Assembly: GCA_963991165.1 (NCBI GenBank)
Contig: CAXDOW010000019.1
Location: 1-25,457, forward strand
DNA length: 25,457 bases
From: GCA-2862585 sp963991165
GTDB lineage: Bacteria; Bacteroidota; Bacteroidia; Flavobacteriales; UBA7312
Direction: 5' to 3'
How positions within the stretch are numbered: the stretch's first letter is position 1; each line of letters opens with the position of its first letter. The notes under the pieces were generated by a model that worked only from the letters and a program-made list of their open reading frames with translations, did not search any database and had not been told where the DNA came from. A program made the position numbers and the translations under genes. Positions 1 through 8,533 of this stretch are shown one piece after another.

Positions 1-1367
1 GCCATTTGTATAGGTGTTGTCAGCAGAGCATCTTGGCCAATAGATAAAGATAGATTGGTTTGTGATTTCCATCGTTTTCTGCCATACATTTTATCGTAAA
101 AACTGGCGGTGGGGACAAATCCCTTTTGTCCCGTTGGTAAGTCGTTGTTTAACCAATTTCCAAGACCAAAACTAACCACATGGTCTCTCCATGCATTATA
201 ACCTAAATAGGTGTTTGCATACTTTTCAATTATTGATGTGTATACATTACAAAAATAGGCGTTACAAGATGTTGAAATAGATTCTACTAGATTTAATGGC
301 GAGCGGTGGATATGACATTTCATTTTCCTTCTAGCCTCACCATAAATAAAACCTTCATCACACGAATAGCTGGTTGTTGGCGAGACTACCTGTTCTTGAA
401 GCCCTATCAAGGCATTGATTAACTTAAAGGTTGATCCTGGTGGATATTGTGCTAATACAGCACGATTGAACAGGGGTTTGTTGAGAGTATCTTCATTCAG
501 TTTTTTATAATTCTCGGATCGTTTTCTTCCTACTAGAAGATTGGGGTCATAGTTTGGTGAAGATATCAAACATAAAATTTCACCTGATGACGGTTCGATA
601 GCGACAATACTTCCTCGTTTATTGTTCATAAGTGACTCGCCGTAGTTTTGAAGAGTTATGTCTATGGTAGCTGTTATGTTTTTTCCAGCAATAGAACGAG
701 TATCAAATTTGCCCTCTTGAAAAGCACCTTTGACATTATTATGAACGTCTTTCAATAGAAGTTTTTGCCCCTTAAACCCTCTTAACTTATTTTCGTAAGA
801 CTTTTCTATGCCGCTTACGCCAATATAATCCCCCTCACTGTAGTAGGGGTTTTTATTGACTAGTTGCTGATTGACTTCACCGACATAACCCAACAAATGA
901 CTTGCAGTAGAAAAGGGGTATTTGCGAAGGGTTCGAGCTTGGACGTAAAAGCCAGGCATTAGAAACATGTTTTCTTGTAATTTGGTGTACGTTTCTACCG
1001 AAATTTGCCTCATGAAAATACTGGATTTATACCTTGAATATTGCCTGGCCTTTTCAATGCCATTGATTAGGGTTAAGGTATCAATTTCCAATAAACGACA
1101 CACCAAGCCAGTATCAATCGTCTTGACTTGGTTAGGGGTTATCATTAAATCATAAGCCGCTTCATTATACACAATCAGTTCGTTATTTCTATCAAAAATA
1201 AGCCCTCTTCTAGGGTAGTCGGTTTCTTTTCTAATGACATTATTTTCAGACGACGTTTTGAATTCATCATTTATTACCTGAATAGAAAATAGCCTGATGC
1301 AAAAAATAAGAAAGATAACAGCGAAAAAACCACCAATGACATACGGTCTGTTCTCAAACTTGTTCAC
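1..1367 (-). CDS. mrdA: Penicillin-binding protein 2 (elongation transpeptidase), partial at 3' end
   Basis: Class B penicillin-binding protein that cross-links peptidoglycan during cell elongation as part of the MreBCD/RodA elongasome; anchored in the inner membrane with its catalytic part in the periplasm. About 455 residues are visible; the C-terminus, including the expected KTG motif, lies beyond the left edge. The start is GTG at 1367 (protein begins MNKFENRPYVIGGFF), inside a GTGA overlap with the mreD stop; no in-frame ATG fits as well. One membrane helix follows (about residues 8-26). The active-site motif PPGSTFK gives catalytic Ser312 and Lys315, and the SxN motif is S367-C-N369 in TSCNAYF. 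The visible part ends near SIGQDALLTTPIQM, which normally precedes KTG. RodA probably follows to the left, as in related genomes (inference). Confidence 0.95.
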   Translation of the reverse strand, partial: MNKFENRPYVIGGFFAVIFLIFCIRLFSIQVINDEFKTSSENNVIRKETDYPRRGLIFDRNNELIVYNEAAYDLMITPNQVKTIDTGLVCRLLEIDTLTLINGIEKARQYSRYKSSIFMRQISVETYTKLQENMFLMPGFYVQARTLRKYPFSTASHLLGYVGEVNQQLVNKNPYYSEGDYIGVSGIEKSYENKLRGFKGQKLLLKDVHNNVKGAFQEGKFDTRSIAGKNITATIDITLQNYGESLMNNKRGSIVAIEPSSGEILCLISSPNYDPNLLVGRKRSENYKKLNEDTLNKPLFNRAVLAQYPPGSTFKLINALIGLQEQVVSPTTSYSCDEGFIYGEARRKMKCHIHRSPLNLVESISTSCNAYFCNVYTSIIEKYANTYLGYNAWRDHVVSFGLGNWLNNDLPTGQKGFVPTASFYDKMYGRKRWKSQTNLSLSIGQDALLTTPIQM

Positions 1368-1891
1368 TTCACTATTTTTTTTGAATTAAAAAACTGAAAC
1401 AAGATGAGTAATGTAGACGTAATAATAGTGCTGCTAATGGTTCTTAATAGGACGTTGAAAATATCAAATCGAAATGCTTCAATTAGAAAAAGCGTGAAAT
1501 GATGAGTTAAAACCAGTATTGAGGTGTAAATGATGGTCGTGGGAATACCATACTCTTGCATTGAAAATGAAATATCATTTTGAGATTTATTTTTTAACTG
1601 AGGGATTAAATTCAGCAATAGTGGTTCTTTCAAATACATTAATAACACACACGAAAACGCATGCAGACCCATAGAGTTTTGAAAGGCATCCATGATTAGC
1701 CCTGTTGTAAAAGCAATGAGAAGCAACATGTTTTTGTTTGACTTGTTGATGGGAAGAGAAATTAAAAACATTAAGTAAATATACGGATTGATATAGCCGA
1801 TAAAAAAGATATTGTCGAATACCACTACTTGAAGAGTTAAAAATAGAACAAAATACACGCTATGTTTTACAATTAGTTTAGTCATTTTCAA
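1364..1891 (-). CDS. mreD: Rod shape-determining protein MreD
   Basis: Small integral membrane protein of the elongasome, working with MreB, MreC, RodA and PBP2. It has 175 residues, typical for the family, and is almost entirely hydrophobic with about five membrane segments (for example around residues 12-30, 35-48, 52-68, 112-130 and 145-167). Sequence in this family is weakly conserved, so the call rests on size, topology and its place between mreC and mrdA. It starts with ATG at 1891, overlapping the mreC end by 14 nt, and its TGA overlaps the mrdA GTG start, so translation of the three genes is probably coupled. Confidence 0.88.
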   Translation of the reverse strand: MKMTKLIVKHSVYFVLFLTLQVVVFDNIFFIGYINPYIYLMFLISLPINKSNKNMLLLIAFTTGLIMDAFQNSMGLHAFSCVLLMYLKEPLLLNLIPQLKNKSQNDISFSMQEYGIPTTIIYTSILVLTHHFTLFLIEAFRFDIFNVLLRTISSTIITSTLLILFQFFNSKKIVK

Positions 1892-2681
1892 CGCTGTAAT
1901 CTAATGAATCGACCTCTTCTATGTTAAGGAATCTGCATATGCTTACGAATTTCAATTGCTTAAAGTCTTGCAAAAAAATCATCTTCACATTGTGAAATTT
2001 ATCATCCTCCTGTGTATTAATGTTGCTAATTGTACCCAAGGCAATATTGGCGGGAAAGATATTAGAAAATCCGCTGGTTGTAATAGTGTCTCCAGTGCGT
2101 ATGCCTACATGTGATGGAATGTCTAAAATTTTAGCTTTCTTATAATTTTTCCCATCCCATTGTAAAGAGCCGAAATGATTGTTTTTCTTCAATACAATAC
2201 TGACTTTACTTTTGCTGTGCAAGACCGAAATGACGCTACTATATTGATTAGAAATGTCTTTTACAATTCCGATAACTCCATTTTTAGTTACTACTCCCAT
2301 TCCTTTTTTAACACCATCGACTCTACCTTTGTCAATTGTGAGATAATTATTTGCTTTTGCAACAGAATTGTTAATTACTTTGGCCGAAATAAACTGATAG
2401 GGTTTTGAGCTGCTTATAGTATCCGTATTTTGATAGCTTAAAAGACTTTTTAGAGTGGCATTCTCTTCGAGAAGTAAATCATTGGTTCTTTTTAGCGAAA
2501 GGTAATACTTTAGCTGACTAATTGCTTTAAAGCCATTGGATGTGATTCCATTTGTGGAATTTATAAATGCTGCTTTTTGAAAGTTGTTGTTTTGAATAAC
2601 AAGGGAAAAAGCCACTAATTCCAAAAGAACAAATAAAATAAAGTGGTTGTGTTTATTTATTAGCTCTATTAGGTTTCGCAT
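1878..2681 (-). CDS. mreC: Rod shape-determining protein MreC
   Basis: Bitopic inner-membrane protein that links cytoplasmic MreB to the periplasmic cell-wall enzymes and activates PBP2/RodA. It has 267 residues: a short cytoplasmic N-terminus, one membrane helix (about residues 13-30), a helical probable coiled-coil stretch (about 50-85), then the beta-rich MreC domain. The pattern AKVINNSVAKANNYLTIDKG followed by DGVKKGMGVV and GVIGIV is typical of the family. It starts 15 nt after the mreB stop and overlaps mreD by 14 nt. Nothing in the sequence looks damaged. Confidence 0.93.
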   Translation of the reverse strand: MRNLIELINKHNHFILFVLLELVAFSLVIQNNNFQKAAFINSTNGITSNGFKAISQLKYYLSLKRTNDLLLEENATLKSLLSYQNTDTISSSKPYQFISAKVINNSVAKANNYLTIDKGRVDGVKKGMGVVTKNGVIGIVKDISNQYSSVISVLHSKSKVSIVLKKNNHFGSLQWDGKNYKKAKILDIPSHVGIRTGDTITTSGFSNIFPANIALGTISNINTQEDDKFHNVKMIFLQDFKQLKFVSICRFLNIEEVDSLDYSVEND

Positions 2682-2696
2682 AAGTCACCTAATAAG

Positions 2697-3719
2697 TTAG
2701 CGAATTAAAAACGGGAAATTCTCTGTATTTTTTAAGGCAATACCTGTTCCTCTGGCTACTGCTCTGAGGGGGTCTTCGGCAACATATACTGGTAGCTTTG
2801 TTTTCATAGAAATACGTCGGTCTAACCCTCTAAGCATGGATCCACCACCAGTCAAATAAATTCCAGTGTTGTAAATGTCGGCGGATAATTCTGGAGGGGT
2901 TTGCCCTAGTGCAGCTAGTACGGCTTGTTCGATTTGGGAGATGGTCTGATCTAAGGCCCTAGCAATTTCTTTGTAGGTTACGATAATTTCTTTGGGAACA
3001 CCAGTCATCAAATCTCTACCATGAACGGCAAAATTTGGAGGTGGCTCATCAAGCTCTTGGAGGGCAGCACCTACATTAATTTTAATTTTTTCCGCCATTC
3101 GTTCACCGATATCGATGTTGTGATGATTTCTCATGTAAATTCTGATGTCGGTGGTGAAGTTGTCACCAGCTACTCGGATGGATCTATCGGTAACAATTCC
3201 ACCGAGTGAAATAACGGCAATTTCTGAGGTTCCACCTCCAATATCAATAATCATGTTCCCTTTTGGTTCTAAGACATCCACCCCAATACCTATGGCTGCG
3301 GCCATTGGTTCGTGTATCAGGAAAACTTCTTTGGCACCCGCATGTTCGGCCGAATCTTTGACGGCTCTTTTTTCTACCTCCGTTATACCTGAGGGAATGC
3401 AAATAACCATTTTGAGAGAGGGGGAAAATAGAGTTTTTCTTCTAGGTATCATTTTAATCATACCTCGTATCATTTGTTCTGCTGCCGAAAAATCGGCTAT
3501 CACACCATCCTTAAGAGGGCGTATGGTTTCGATATTTTTGTGGGTTTTACCATGCATCTGCTGTGCACTTTTTCCAATAGCCACTACTTTATCTTGGGTA
3601 ATGTCTTTTGCTACGATAGAGGGTTCGTCAACCACTACTTTGTCGTTGTGAATAATCAGTGTATTTGCCGTTCCTAGGTCAATGGCAATCTCTTGTGTCA
3701 TAAAATCGAAAAAACCCAT
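2697..3719 (-). CDS. mreB: Rod shape-determining protein MreB (bacterial actin)
   Basis: Actin-like ATPase that forms membrane-bound filaments and directs lateral cell-wall synthesis. It has 340 residues, the usual length. Nucleotide-binding motifs are clear: phosphate-1 DLGTANT at residues 14-20, phosphate-2 DIGGGTSE at 159-166 and the adenosine motif TGGGSML at 290-296; IHEPMAAAIG (135-144) is also a family hallmark. The N-terminal MGFFDFM could act as the amphipathic membrane-targeting segment. It begins 13 nt after the purH stop and is followed by mreC, mreD and mrdA, so the module is probably transcribed from the purH promoter. An internal promoter within purH cannot be ruled out. Confidence 0.98.
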   Translation of the reverse strand: MGFFDFMTQEIAIDLGTANTLIIHNDKVVVDEPSIVAKDITQDKVVAIGKSAQQMHGKTHKNIETIRPLKDGVIADFSAAEQMIRGMIKMIPRRKTLFSPSLKMVICIPSGITEVEKRAVKDSAEHAGAKEVFLIHEPMAAAIGIGVDVLEPKGNMIIDIGGGTSEIAVISLGGIVTDRSIRVAGDNFTTDIRIYMRNHHNIDIGERMAEKIKINVGAALQELDEPPPNFAVHGRDLMTGVPKEIIVTYKEIARALDQTISQIEQAVLAALGQTPPELSADIYNTGIYLTGGGSMLRGLDRRISMKTKLPVYVAEDPLRAVARGTGIALKNTENFPFLIR

Positions 3720-3732
3720 CTCAAATAGTTGT

Positions 3733-5250
3733 TTAGTGTTTAAAATGTCGTGTTCCAGTCATCACCATGCTCATTTCATTATCGTTGCAGTAATCAATGG
3801 ATAACTGATCGTTTTTGGATCCACCAGGTTGAATGACAGAACAAATGCCTGCCTGATGAGCGATTTCCACACAATCAGAAAAGGGGAAAAAGGCATCTGA
3901 AGCCATAACGCTTCCGTTCAAATCGAAACCAAATTGTTGGGCTTTGGCAATGGCCTGTTTGAGGGCGTCAACTCTAGAAGTTTGACCCACTCCACTAGCC
4001 AGCATCTGATGGTTTTTGGCCAATACGATGGCGTTAGATTTGGTATTTTTGCACACTTTGCTGGCAAAAGCTAAATCCGTTAACTCACGATTGTCTGGAT
4101 GTTTGGTAGTCACTGTATTCATTTCATCAATGCGATCAATCTTAGTGTCTTTTTCCTGTTCCAACACTCCGCCCAAAAGACTTCTAAATTGGCGTCTTGG
4201 AAAGTGGTTCTCTTTTTGGACTAAGATAATACGATTTTTTCTAGATTTCAATATCTCTAAGGCCTCTTTTTGAAAAGAGGGAGCAATGATAATTTCAAAA
4301 AATAAGTTGTTAATTTCTTGAGCTGTTGACGCGTCAATGTCATTGTTACAAATTAGAATTCCACCAAATGCTGAAATAGGATCGCTTGCCAAAGCATCTA
4401 AGTAGGCCTGTTTGGTGGTTTGCCTGCTAGAAATGCCACATGCGTTGTTATGTTTCAAAATTGCAAAGGTGGTATCGTCAAATTCGGAAATGAGATGAAC
4501 AGCGGCATCTACATCTAACAAATTATTATAGGATAACTCTTTTCCATTTAGTTGTTCAAAGTAATCTTCTAAATGACCATAAAACCTTCCTTTTTGATGG
4601 GGGTTTTCGCCATAACGAAGGGTGGTGAAATTTCTACCGCTAAATTTTAAAGAAGATTGTTGTTGATCGAAGTAGTTGAATATGTTGCTGTCGTAATGTG
4701 ATGAAATATCGAACGCTGTGGTAGCCAATTGTTTTCTTTGTTCTAAATTGGTTCCATTGCTTTTCTCTAATAGTTTTGAAAAGGATAAGTAATCACTATT
4801 TGATGAAATAACGACCACATCTTTGTAGTTTTTAGCGGCGGCTCTTATTAATGAAATTCCTCCTATATCAATTTTTTCAATGATTTCTTGCTCCGAAGCG
4901 CCACTAGTGACGGTTTGTTCGAAGGGGTATAAGTCAACAATGACAACATCAATTTCAGGAATAGTGTATTCTGATAAGTGATTTCGATCTGAGTCCATTT
5001 CTCGCCGAGCCAAAATACCGCCAAAAATACTTGGATGTAAGGTTTTTACACGTCCACCTAATATGGACGGATAAGTGGTTAGGTCTTCCACTTTTTTCAC
5101 TTCGACACCCATTTTTTCAATGTACTCTTGTGTTCCCCCTGTTGAGTAAATGCTTACATTTAAGCGATTTAGTTGCTCAATAATGGGTTCTAAACCGTTT
5201 TTGTGGAATACTGAGATTAATGCACTTTTGGGTTGGATAAATCGATTCAT
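3733..5250 (-). CDS. purH: Bifunctional AICAR transformylase / IMP cyclohydrolase
   Basis: Catalyses the last two steps of de novo IMP synthesis in the cytoplasm: formylation of AICAR with 10-formyl-tetrahydrofolate, then ring closure to IMP. It has 505 residues, full length. The N-terminal MGS-like cyclohydrolase domain has STGGTQEYI (36-44) and GGRVKTLHPSIFGG (65-78). The C-terminal transformylase domain has the catalytic pair Lys266-His267 in KHNNACG, plus SDAFFPF (451-457) and QPGGSKND (474-481). It is the first gene of the purH-mreBCD-mrdA run, divergent from the plus-strand permease at 5383. A promoter-like pair of boxes lies upstream on its strand. Confidence 0.97.
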   Translation of the reverse strand: MNRFIQPKSALISVFHKNGLEPIIEQLNRLNVSIYSTGGTQEYIEKMGVEVKKVEDLTTYPSILGGRVKTLHPSIFGGILARREMDSDRNHLSEYTIPEIDVVIVDLYPFEQTVTSGASEQEIIEKIDIGGISLIRAAAKNYKDVVVISSNSDYLSFSKLLEKSNGTNLEQRKQLATTAFDISSHYDSNIFNYFDQQQSSLKFSGRNFTTLRYGENPHQKGRFYGHLEDYFEQLNGKELSYNNLLDVDAAVHLISEFDDTTFAILKHNNACGISSRQTTKQAYLDALASDPISAFGGILICNNDIDASTAQEINNLFFEIIIAPSFQKEALEILKSRKNRIILVQKENHFPRRQFRSLLGGVLEQEKDTKIDRIDEMNTVTTKHPDNRELTDLAFASKVCKNTKSNAIVLAKNHQMLASGVGQTSRVDALKQAIAKAQQFGFDLNGSVMASDAFFPFSDCVEIAHQAGICSVIQPGGSKNDQLSIDYCNDNEMSMVMTGTRHFKH

Positions 5251-5269
5251 ATCACTGCCTAATTTCCTA

Positions 5270-5301
5270 CAATATTACCTAAATACTATCGGACAATCAA
5301 A
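5270..5301 (-). promoter_or_regulatory. Candidate purH promoter
   Basis: Read on the minus strand, TTTG (5298-5301), a 20-nt spacer, then TAATATTG (5270-5277), one mismatch from the Bacteroidota -7 box TAnnTTTG. It lies 20-50 nt before the purH ATG and would drive purH and probably the mre genes. The match is good in layout but imperfect. Confidence 0.42.
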
Positions 5302-5357
5302 ATTAAAGGGATATGTATTTACCATTTGTTAATAACTTTCGTTGTCTCAATTTTCTA

Positions 5358-5365
5358 TATCTTTG
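5358..5365 (+). promoter_or_regulatory. Candidate -7 box for the ABC permease
   Basis: TATCTTTG fits the Bacteroidota -7 consensus TAnnTTTG and ends 17 nt before the ATG at 5383. No TTTG sits at the expected distance upstream, so only half of the promoter signal is present. Confidence 0.3.
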
Positions 5366-5382
5366 ATAACCTAAAGAATAAC

Positions 5383-6624
5383 ATGATTTATTTACGATTA
5401 TTTTCAGAAACTCTTCGATTTGCTTGGCATGCCATTACCAATAACAAACTTCGAACATTCCTGTCACTTTTAGGGGTGACCATTGGTATTTTAGCCATTA
5501 TTTCCGTTTTTACTATTGTTGATTCTTTGGAAAGCAACGTGAGAGATAGTATAAACAAACTTGGCAGTGATGTGTTGTATATTCAAAAATGGCCTTGGGG
5601 TTCTTCTGATGGTGGCGAATACAAATGGTGGGACTTTATGAGCCGTCCGGAAGTTGATTTTTCGGAAATGACCAAACTATCGGCCAAAGCCAAAAATAGT
5701 AAAGCCATTGCTTTTATGACAAGTGCCAACAGGACGTTAAGTTATGAAAACAATAGCATTGAAGGGGTTGATCTATTGGCTGTTTCTTACGACTGGCAGG
5801 ACATCAGAAATTTTGATTTGATAGCGGGGCGTTATTTTACCGAACAAGAAATGGCCAGTAGTAAGAACTTGGTCATTGTAGGTCACGACGTGGCACGTGC
5901 TCTTTTCAATAGAGTTGATGTGGTTGGTCAAACAATAAAAATACGAGGGGTGAAGGCTAAAGTTATTGGTGTATTTGCTTTTGAAGGAGAAGATATTACG
6001 GGTAATTCTTTGGATGTTTCTGCACTGGTATCATTTACTTATGGTCAACGGTTGATAAACAAAAGAAGAGGCAATCCAACCATTATTGCTAAAGCCAAAG
6101 AAGGTGTCAGTATTGACCAACTTCGCCACGAACTAACTGGTATAATGCGATCAATACGAAAACTCAAACCCGTTAGTCCAGATAATTTTGCCATGAACGA
6201 AATTAGTCTCATCAGCAACCAGTTGGATGATGTCTTTTCAGTGATTGGCTTGGCGGGTTGGATAATTGGAGGGTTTTCAATATTGGTTGGAGGGTTTGGA
6301 ATTGCCAATATCATGTTTGTATCAGTCAAAGAAAGAACAAAACTCATTGGCATACAAAAATCCTTGGGAGCGAAAAATAGTTTTATTCTATTTCAATTTT
6401 TGTTTGAAGCCATCTTTCTATGTTTCATTGGCGGTGTGTTGGGATTGTTGTCTGTCTTTCTACTTACTCAATTGGTGGCAAACTTCGCTGACTTCGCTGT
6501 TGAGCTAACATTAGAAAATATTACTTTAGGTATTAGTATATCGCTCATTATTGGAATAATTTCTGGAATTATACCCGCTATATCGGCCTCAAAATTAGAT
6601 CCGGTTGAAGCGATTAGACGATAA
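5383..6624 (+). CDS. ABC transporter permease, MacB/FtsX family
   Basis: Inner-membrane permease of the MacB type, a family that couples a cytoplasmic ATPase to movement of substrates or lipoproteins, or to mechanical signalling, across the periplasm. With ATG at 5383 it has 413 residues beginning MIYLRLFSETLRFAWHAI; a TTG at 5326 would add an unlikely 19-residue extension. It shows one N-terminal helix after NNKLRTFLSLLGVTIG, a large periplasmic MacB core domain, then three C-terminal helices with the FtsX signature (KSLGAKNSFILFQFLFEA) and the ending ISASKLDPVEAIRR. No ATP-binding subunit is next to it, so its partner must be encoded elsewhere. It ends 5 bases from the convergent deiminase gene. 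The substrate cannot be read from the sequence. Confidence 0.9.
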   Translation: MIYLRLFSETLRFAWHAITNNKLRTFLSLLGVTIGILAIISVFTIVDSLESNVRDSINKLGSDVLYIQKWPWGSSDGGEYKWWDFMSRPEVDFSEMTKLSAKAKNSKAIAFMTSANRTLSYENNSIEGVDLLAVSYDWQDIRNFDLIAGRYFTEQEMASSKNLVIVGHDVARALFNRVDVVGQTIKIRGVKAKVIGVFAFEGEDITGNSLDVSALVSFTYGQRLINKRRGNPTIIAKAKEGVSIDQLRHELTGIMRSIRKLKPVSPDNFAMNEISLISNQLDDVFSVIGLAGWIIGGFSILVGGFGIANIMFVSVKERTKLIGIQKSLGAKNSFILFQFLFEAIFLCFIGGVLGLLSVFLLTQLVANFADFAVELTLENITLGISISLIIGIISGIIPAISASKLDPVEAIRR

Positions 6625-6629
6625 TCAGA

Positions 6630-8486
6630 TTACTTAATAATCAGCTTCTTTCTAATCACTCTATCATCCATTTCCAATGAGATTAAATAGACTCCGCTAG
6701 CAAAGTCGTTGGCATGAATGAAGAAATTCTTTTTTGGAGCTTCAAATTTCCCTTCATGGATAAGGGCAACGTGTCTGCCAAAACAATCTATTAAACGAAG
6801 TTTTCCGTAGAATGATTGTGTGCTTTCAACAGGAATGCAGGTAATGGCAGAAGCTGGATTTGGATATACGTCAAGTTGTGTGCTCCAGCTAGTCGTTGAA
6901 TGAATAAATGTAGTTGTGTCCACAGGATTGATAACGGTATCTTGTGGATTGCTTGTGGTATCTTCAAAGATAGCGAAATCGAAATAGCCAGCAGGTGCCG
7001 GTAAAGGTCTTGCCACTGTTTTGCCCGAAAAAGAAGTAGCTTGAATGTAGTAAAAAATGATAGTAGGTACATCAATATTTTCACTCAGAATAGCTTGCCA
7101 ATTATTTCCCTCTGTGTTTGACATAGCTATGGATTGGTAGCCATTATCTAGGTTGTCTGTCCAAAAAAGAGTGGCCGTTTCAATGCCTGTTTTATGTTGA
7201 ATGTTAGCATTAAATACATAGTCATCAAGTGGGTAGGTGTCGACCAAAGATTGATGCTGTATCAACAGAGGTTGGTCAACACCAACAGAATGAGTAATAC
7301 AATGAATAGCTCCACTATAAGAGATTAAGTTTTCACCTTGATTATCCACATCAATACCAACGATATTATACCCTGGTAGGGCTTCTTCATAAATGCGTTG
7401 AGCGATGGTGTCGAATTCGGTTCTATAGAATGGAACTAATACCGTATTGTTTACAAATACTGAATTGGTATATGTTCTATAATAGCCATTATTGTCGGGA
7501 TAATTTCCGCTAGTGCTTGGCGGACTAGGGATTCTAATGACCTTAAATGGGGTGTCAAATGAAGAAGTATAGTTGTCAATTACGTATTGAAGATTTGCTT
7601 CAATTTGGGGGCCATCGGCGACGCCTTCAGGATATTCAGCTACCAGTAGTGTTTCTTCATCGAGTAGTTTCATGTGCATATCAATATGATGAATACCGTC
7701 GTAGGGCAGTGTTTCCATCAGAATGTATTGGTCGATACCCATAAATTCGTTTAAGATAGTATTGATTTGCTCTAAAGAATGGTCAGGAAAGAACACATTT
7801 CCTTCGGCACCTTCCCAAGCATATCCGCCACTATTTTCATCGATAATGAGTTCGGACGAAAAGCCCAAGCCCATACCGTCACTCATAAAATTACCGCCTG
7901 TACTCATTAAATCCCAAGGCGATTCGCTAGTGGTGTATAAGTCAACATTCAAAAAATTGGCGATTTTATCAGGTACTAAGTCATCGTAAGGCCTGTTTCG
8001 GTTGTAAATCCAATCGACCAATATGAGCTCGTCAACATCGTTTTTATAGACGCTGTTTTGACCATAATCTCTTATCCAGATATTGTTAAATGGCGATTCT
8101 ATGCAGCTCACATTTTCAGTGGGAATGTTCTGATTTTCAAGATAGTTGATGACCGTATTTTGGTTTTCGCATATAATGATAACTTGTGTTTCTTCAACGG
8201 CATTAGCCACAATTTGTGATAAGATGGCTTCTTCTTCTATGCCATAATCTGTGCTCCATGTGATGGTTAGAGCTTGAATTTCTTCCCATTCGGCCATCGT
8301 TCTTACACTCACAGATGGTGGCGTTGTGTAAATGTTATTGAGCGAAGCACGGTGCTGGTAGGGGTTGTCTACTATTCCAATGCTCGACAAGAAACCACTA
8401 CTTCGTTCATTCTCGGCAAATCCTTTAGGAAGAGATTGTGCGAAGGCCAATGAGCTTAAAAAGATAAAACATAAAATCAATCTCAT
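6630..8486 (-). CDS. Secreted arginine/agmatine deiminase-family enzyme with T9SS sorting tail
   Basis: Member of the PAD_porph/agmatine deiminase family, which hydrolyses a guanidinium group to a ureido group plus ammonia. Start chosen at ATG 8486 (618 residues): it gives a signal peptide MRLILCFIFLSSLAFAQS, while the frame's earlier start at 8552 runs into mfd. Catalytic motifs are all present: IWIRDYG with Asp140, HIDMH with His267 and Asp269, and GAIHCITH with Cys396. An RNR pair (Arg163, Arg165) lies 23-25 residues after Asp140, resembling the carboxylate-binding arginines of Porphyromonas gingivalis PPAD. A beta-rich domain (about 430-510), a Thr/Pro linker and a Por_Secre_tail domain (about 538-618, starting LDVYPNPAS and ending KKLIIK) follow, so the enzyme is probably exported by T9SS and held at the surface or released. 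It may be transcribed from its own promoter or with mfd. Confidence 0.9.
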   Translation of the reverse strand: MRLILCFIFLSSLAFAQSLPKGFAENERSSGFLSSIGIVDNPYQHRASLNNIYTTPPSVSVRTMAEWEEIQALTITWSTDYGIEEEAILSQIVANAVEETQVIIICENQNTVINYLENQNIPTENVSCIESPFNNIWIRDYGQNSVYKNDVDELILVDWIYNRNRPYDDLVPDKIANFLNVDLYTTSESPWDLMSTGGNFMSDGMGLGFSSELIIDENSGGYAWEGAEGNVFFPDHSLEQINTILNEFMGIDQYILMETLPYDGIHHIDMHMKLLDEETLLVAEYPEGVADGPQIEANLQYVIDNYTSSFDTPFKVIRIPSPPSTSGNYPDNNGYYRTYTNSVFVNNTVLVPFYRTEFDTIAQRIYEEALPGYNIVGIDVDNQGENLISYSGAIHCITHSVGVDQPLLIQHQSLVDTYPLDDYVFNANIQHKTGIETATLFWTDNLDNGYQSIAMSNTEGNNWQAILSENIDVPTIIFYYIQATSFSGKTVARPLPAPAGYFDFAIFEDTTSNPQDTVINPVDTTTFIHSTTSWSTQLDVYPNPASAITCIPVESTQSFYGKLRLIDCFGRHVALIHEGKFEAPKKNFFIHANDFASGVYLISLEMDDRVIRKKLIIK

Positions 8487-8509
8487 ATATCGTATAATTA
8501 ACGTTTCTA

Positions 8510-8517
8510 CAAATTTA
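8510..8517 (-). promoter_or_regulatory. Candidate -7 box for the deiminase gene
   Basis: On the minus strand TAAATTTG is an exact match to TAnnTTTG, ending 23 nt before the ATG at 8486 and just after the mfd stop. No TTTG box stands about 19 nt further upstream, so the support is partial. Confidence 0.35.
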
Positions 8518-8533
8518 AGCAGAATTTTTAATA

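Noticed and set aside
3145..3651. Open frame of 168 codons on the plus strand
   Set aside because: It lies entirely antisense to mreB, whose motifs are complete; the translated product has no recognisable domain.
5326..5382. N-terminal extension of the ABC permease from a TTG
   Set aside because: The ATG at 5383 gives a typical family N-terminus, and the extension overlaps promoter-like DNA.
6605..6650. Short GATTA/TAATC stem at the permease-deiminase junction as a terminator
   Set aside because: Only 5 A/T-rich base pairs and no T run; not distinguishable from chance.
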